Assembly (NCBI GenBank): GCA_016781705.1
Contig: JADDPV010000081.1
Coordinates: 1,629 to 7,042 of the forward strand
DNA: 5,414 bases
Origin: Rubrobacter sp.
Lineage (GTDB): Bacteria > Actinomycetota > Rubrobacteria > Rubrobacterales > Rubrobacteraceae
Reading direction: 5' to 3'
The notes below the pieces were generated by a model. That model made no database searches. It worked only from the letters and a program-made list of their open reading frames with translations, and was not told the origin of the DNA. A program made the position numbers and the translations under genes. Each line of letters starts with the position of its first letter. The first letter of the stretch is position 1. This document shows, one piece after another, positions 5,117 to 5,414 of this stretch.

Positions 5117-5404
5117 ATGCCGAAGGTCAAGATCCCCACACCCTTGAGGCAGTACACCGGCGGCAACGCCGAGGTCGAGGTCGGCGGGGAGACCGCCGGG
5201 GACGCCCTGGGCAACCTCACCAGCGAGCACCCCGACCTCAAGCAGCACCTGTACACCGGCGACGGCAAGCTGCGCTCGTTCGTCAACGTCTACAAGGGCG
5301 ACGAGGACATCCGCTACCTCGACGGTCCCGACACCGAGGTCGGGGCGGGCGACGAGCTCTCCATCATCCCCTCCATCGCCGGCGGTTCCGAAGGACGATG
5401 TTAG
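5117..5404 (+). CDS. cysO: Sulfur carrier protein CysO (ThiS/MoaD-like), 95 aa, with a C-terminal extension
   Basis: CysO is a small beta-grasp, ubiquitin-like protein whose C-terminal glycine is adenylated by an E1-like enzyme and turned into a thiocarboxylate that donates sulfur to CysM. Family features are KIPTPLRQYTGG (5-16), FVNVYKGDEDIRYL (55-68) and the terminal SIIPSIAGG (82-90). The ATG follows GGAGG (5104-5108) with 8 bases between. The odd point is the end: mycobacterial CysO stops at Gly-Gly, but here Gly89-Gly90 are followed by Ser-Glu-Gly-Arg-Cys before TAG (5402-5404). Neither other frame gives a stop right after the glycines, so a simple sequencing slip does not explain it. 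The carrier would need trimming before activation. ThiS or MoaD are alternative family members, but the operon with cysM and mec favours CysO. Confidence 0.9.
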   Translation: MPKVKIPTPLRQYTGGNAEVEVGGETAGDALGNLTSEHPDLKQHLYTGDGKLRSFVNVYKGDEDIRYLDGPDTEVGAGDELSIIPSIAGGSEGRC

Positions 5405-5414
5405 CCCTTTCTTA

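Noticed and set aside
5398..5414. ATG overlapping the cysO stop (ATGTTAG) as the start of a next gene
   Set aside because: Only five full codons remain before the window ends, and the AGGA is just 2 bases from the ATG; this cannot be called without downstream sequence.

Overview
The window is GC-rich DNA with short intergenic gaps. Its gene set points to a high-GC actinobacterium-like bacterium: an actinobacterial-type coproheme decarboxylase and a cysM/mec/cysO cluster. The flavour is Rubrobacter-like, but that is an impression from gene content and codon use, not a database match. There is no sign of a phage, insertion sequence, CRISPR array, tRNA or rRNA.

Layout. At 1-96 the C-terminal end of a Pro/Gln-rich protein enters from the left, made of two copies of a 14-codon repeat, and a strong hairpin follows it (129-163). 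A second, larger inverted repeat (172-242) separates it from a small gene of unknown function on the minus strand (277-477), which has a perfect ribosome binding site and a plausible promoter. Still on the minus strand, comB (690-1403) encodes a 2-phosphosulfolactate phosphatase-family protein. Its real start is best placed at an internal GTG, although the open frame runs on into the next gene. A divergent regulatory region (1404-1662), with three copies of a 9-mer, leads into plus-strand genes: an aldo/keto reductase (1663-2667), then hemQ/chdC (2828-3550). A Rho-independent terminator (3629-3662) closes hemQ.

The right end is a tight operon, cysM-mec-cysO (3739-5404). In Mycobacterium tuberculosis the homologous trio makes cysteine on a protein carrier. 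CysO carries sulfur as a C-terminal thiocarboxylate, CysM joins it to the aminoacrylate derived from O-phosphoserine, and the JAMM metallopeptidase Mec releases cysteine from CysO-Cys. All three active-site signatures are visible here. Gene order is cysM first, whereas the mycobacterial order is mec-cysO-cysM. The activating E1-like enzyme is not in the window.

The most interesting observation is that CysO does not end at its Gly-Gly. Five more residues (SEGRC) follow, so the carrier looks like a precursor that must be trimmed before use, and the adjacent JAMM peptidase is the obvious candidate to do it. Also worth a look are a 13-bp tandem repeat forming a palindrome upstream of cysM, a near-leaderless cysM promoter, and the operator-like repeats between comB and the reductase. 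The remaining genes look like ordinary chromosomal housekeeping or metabolic genes.
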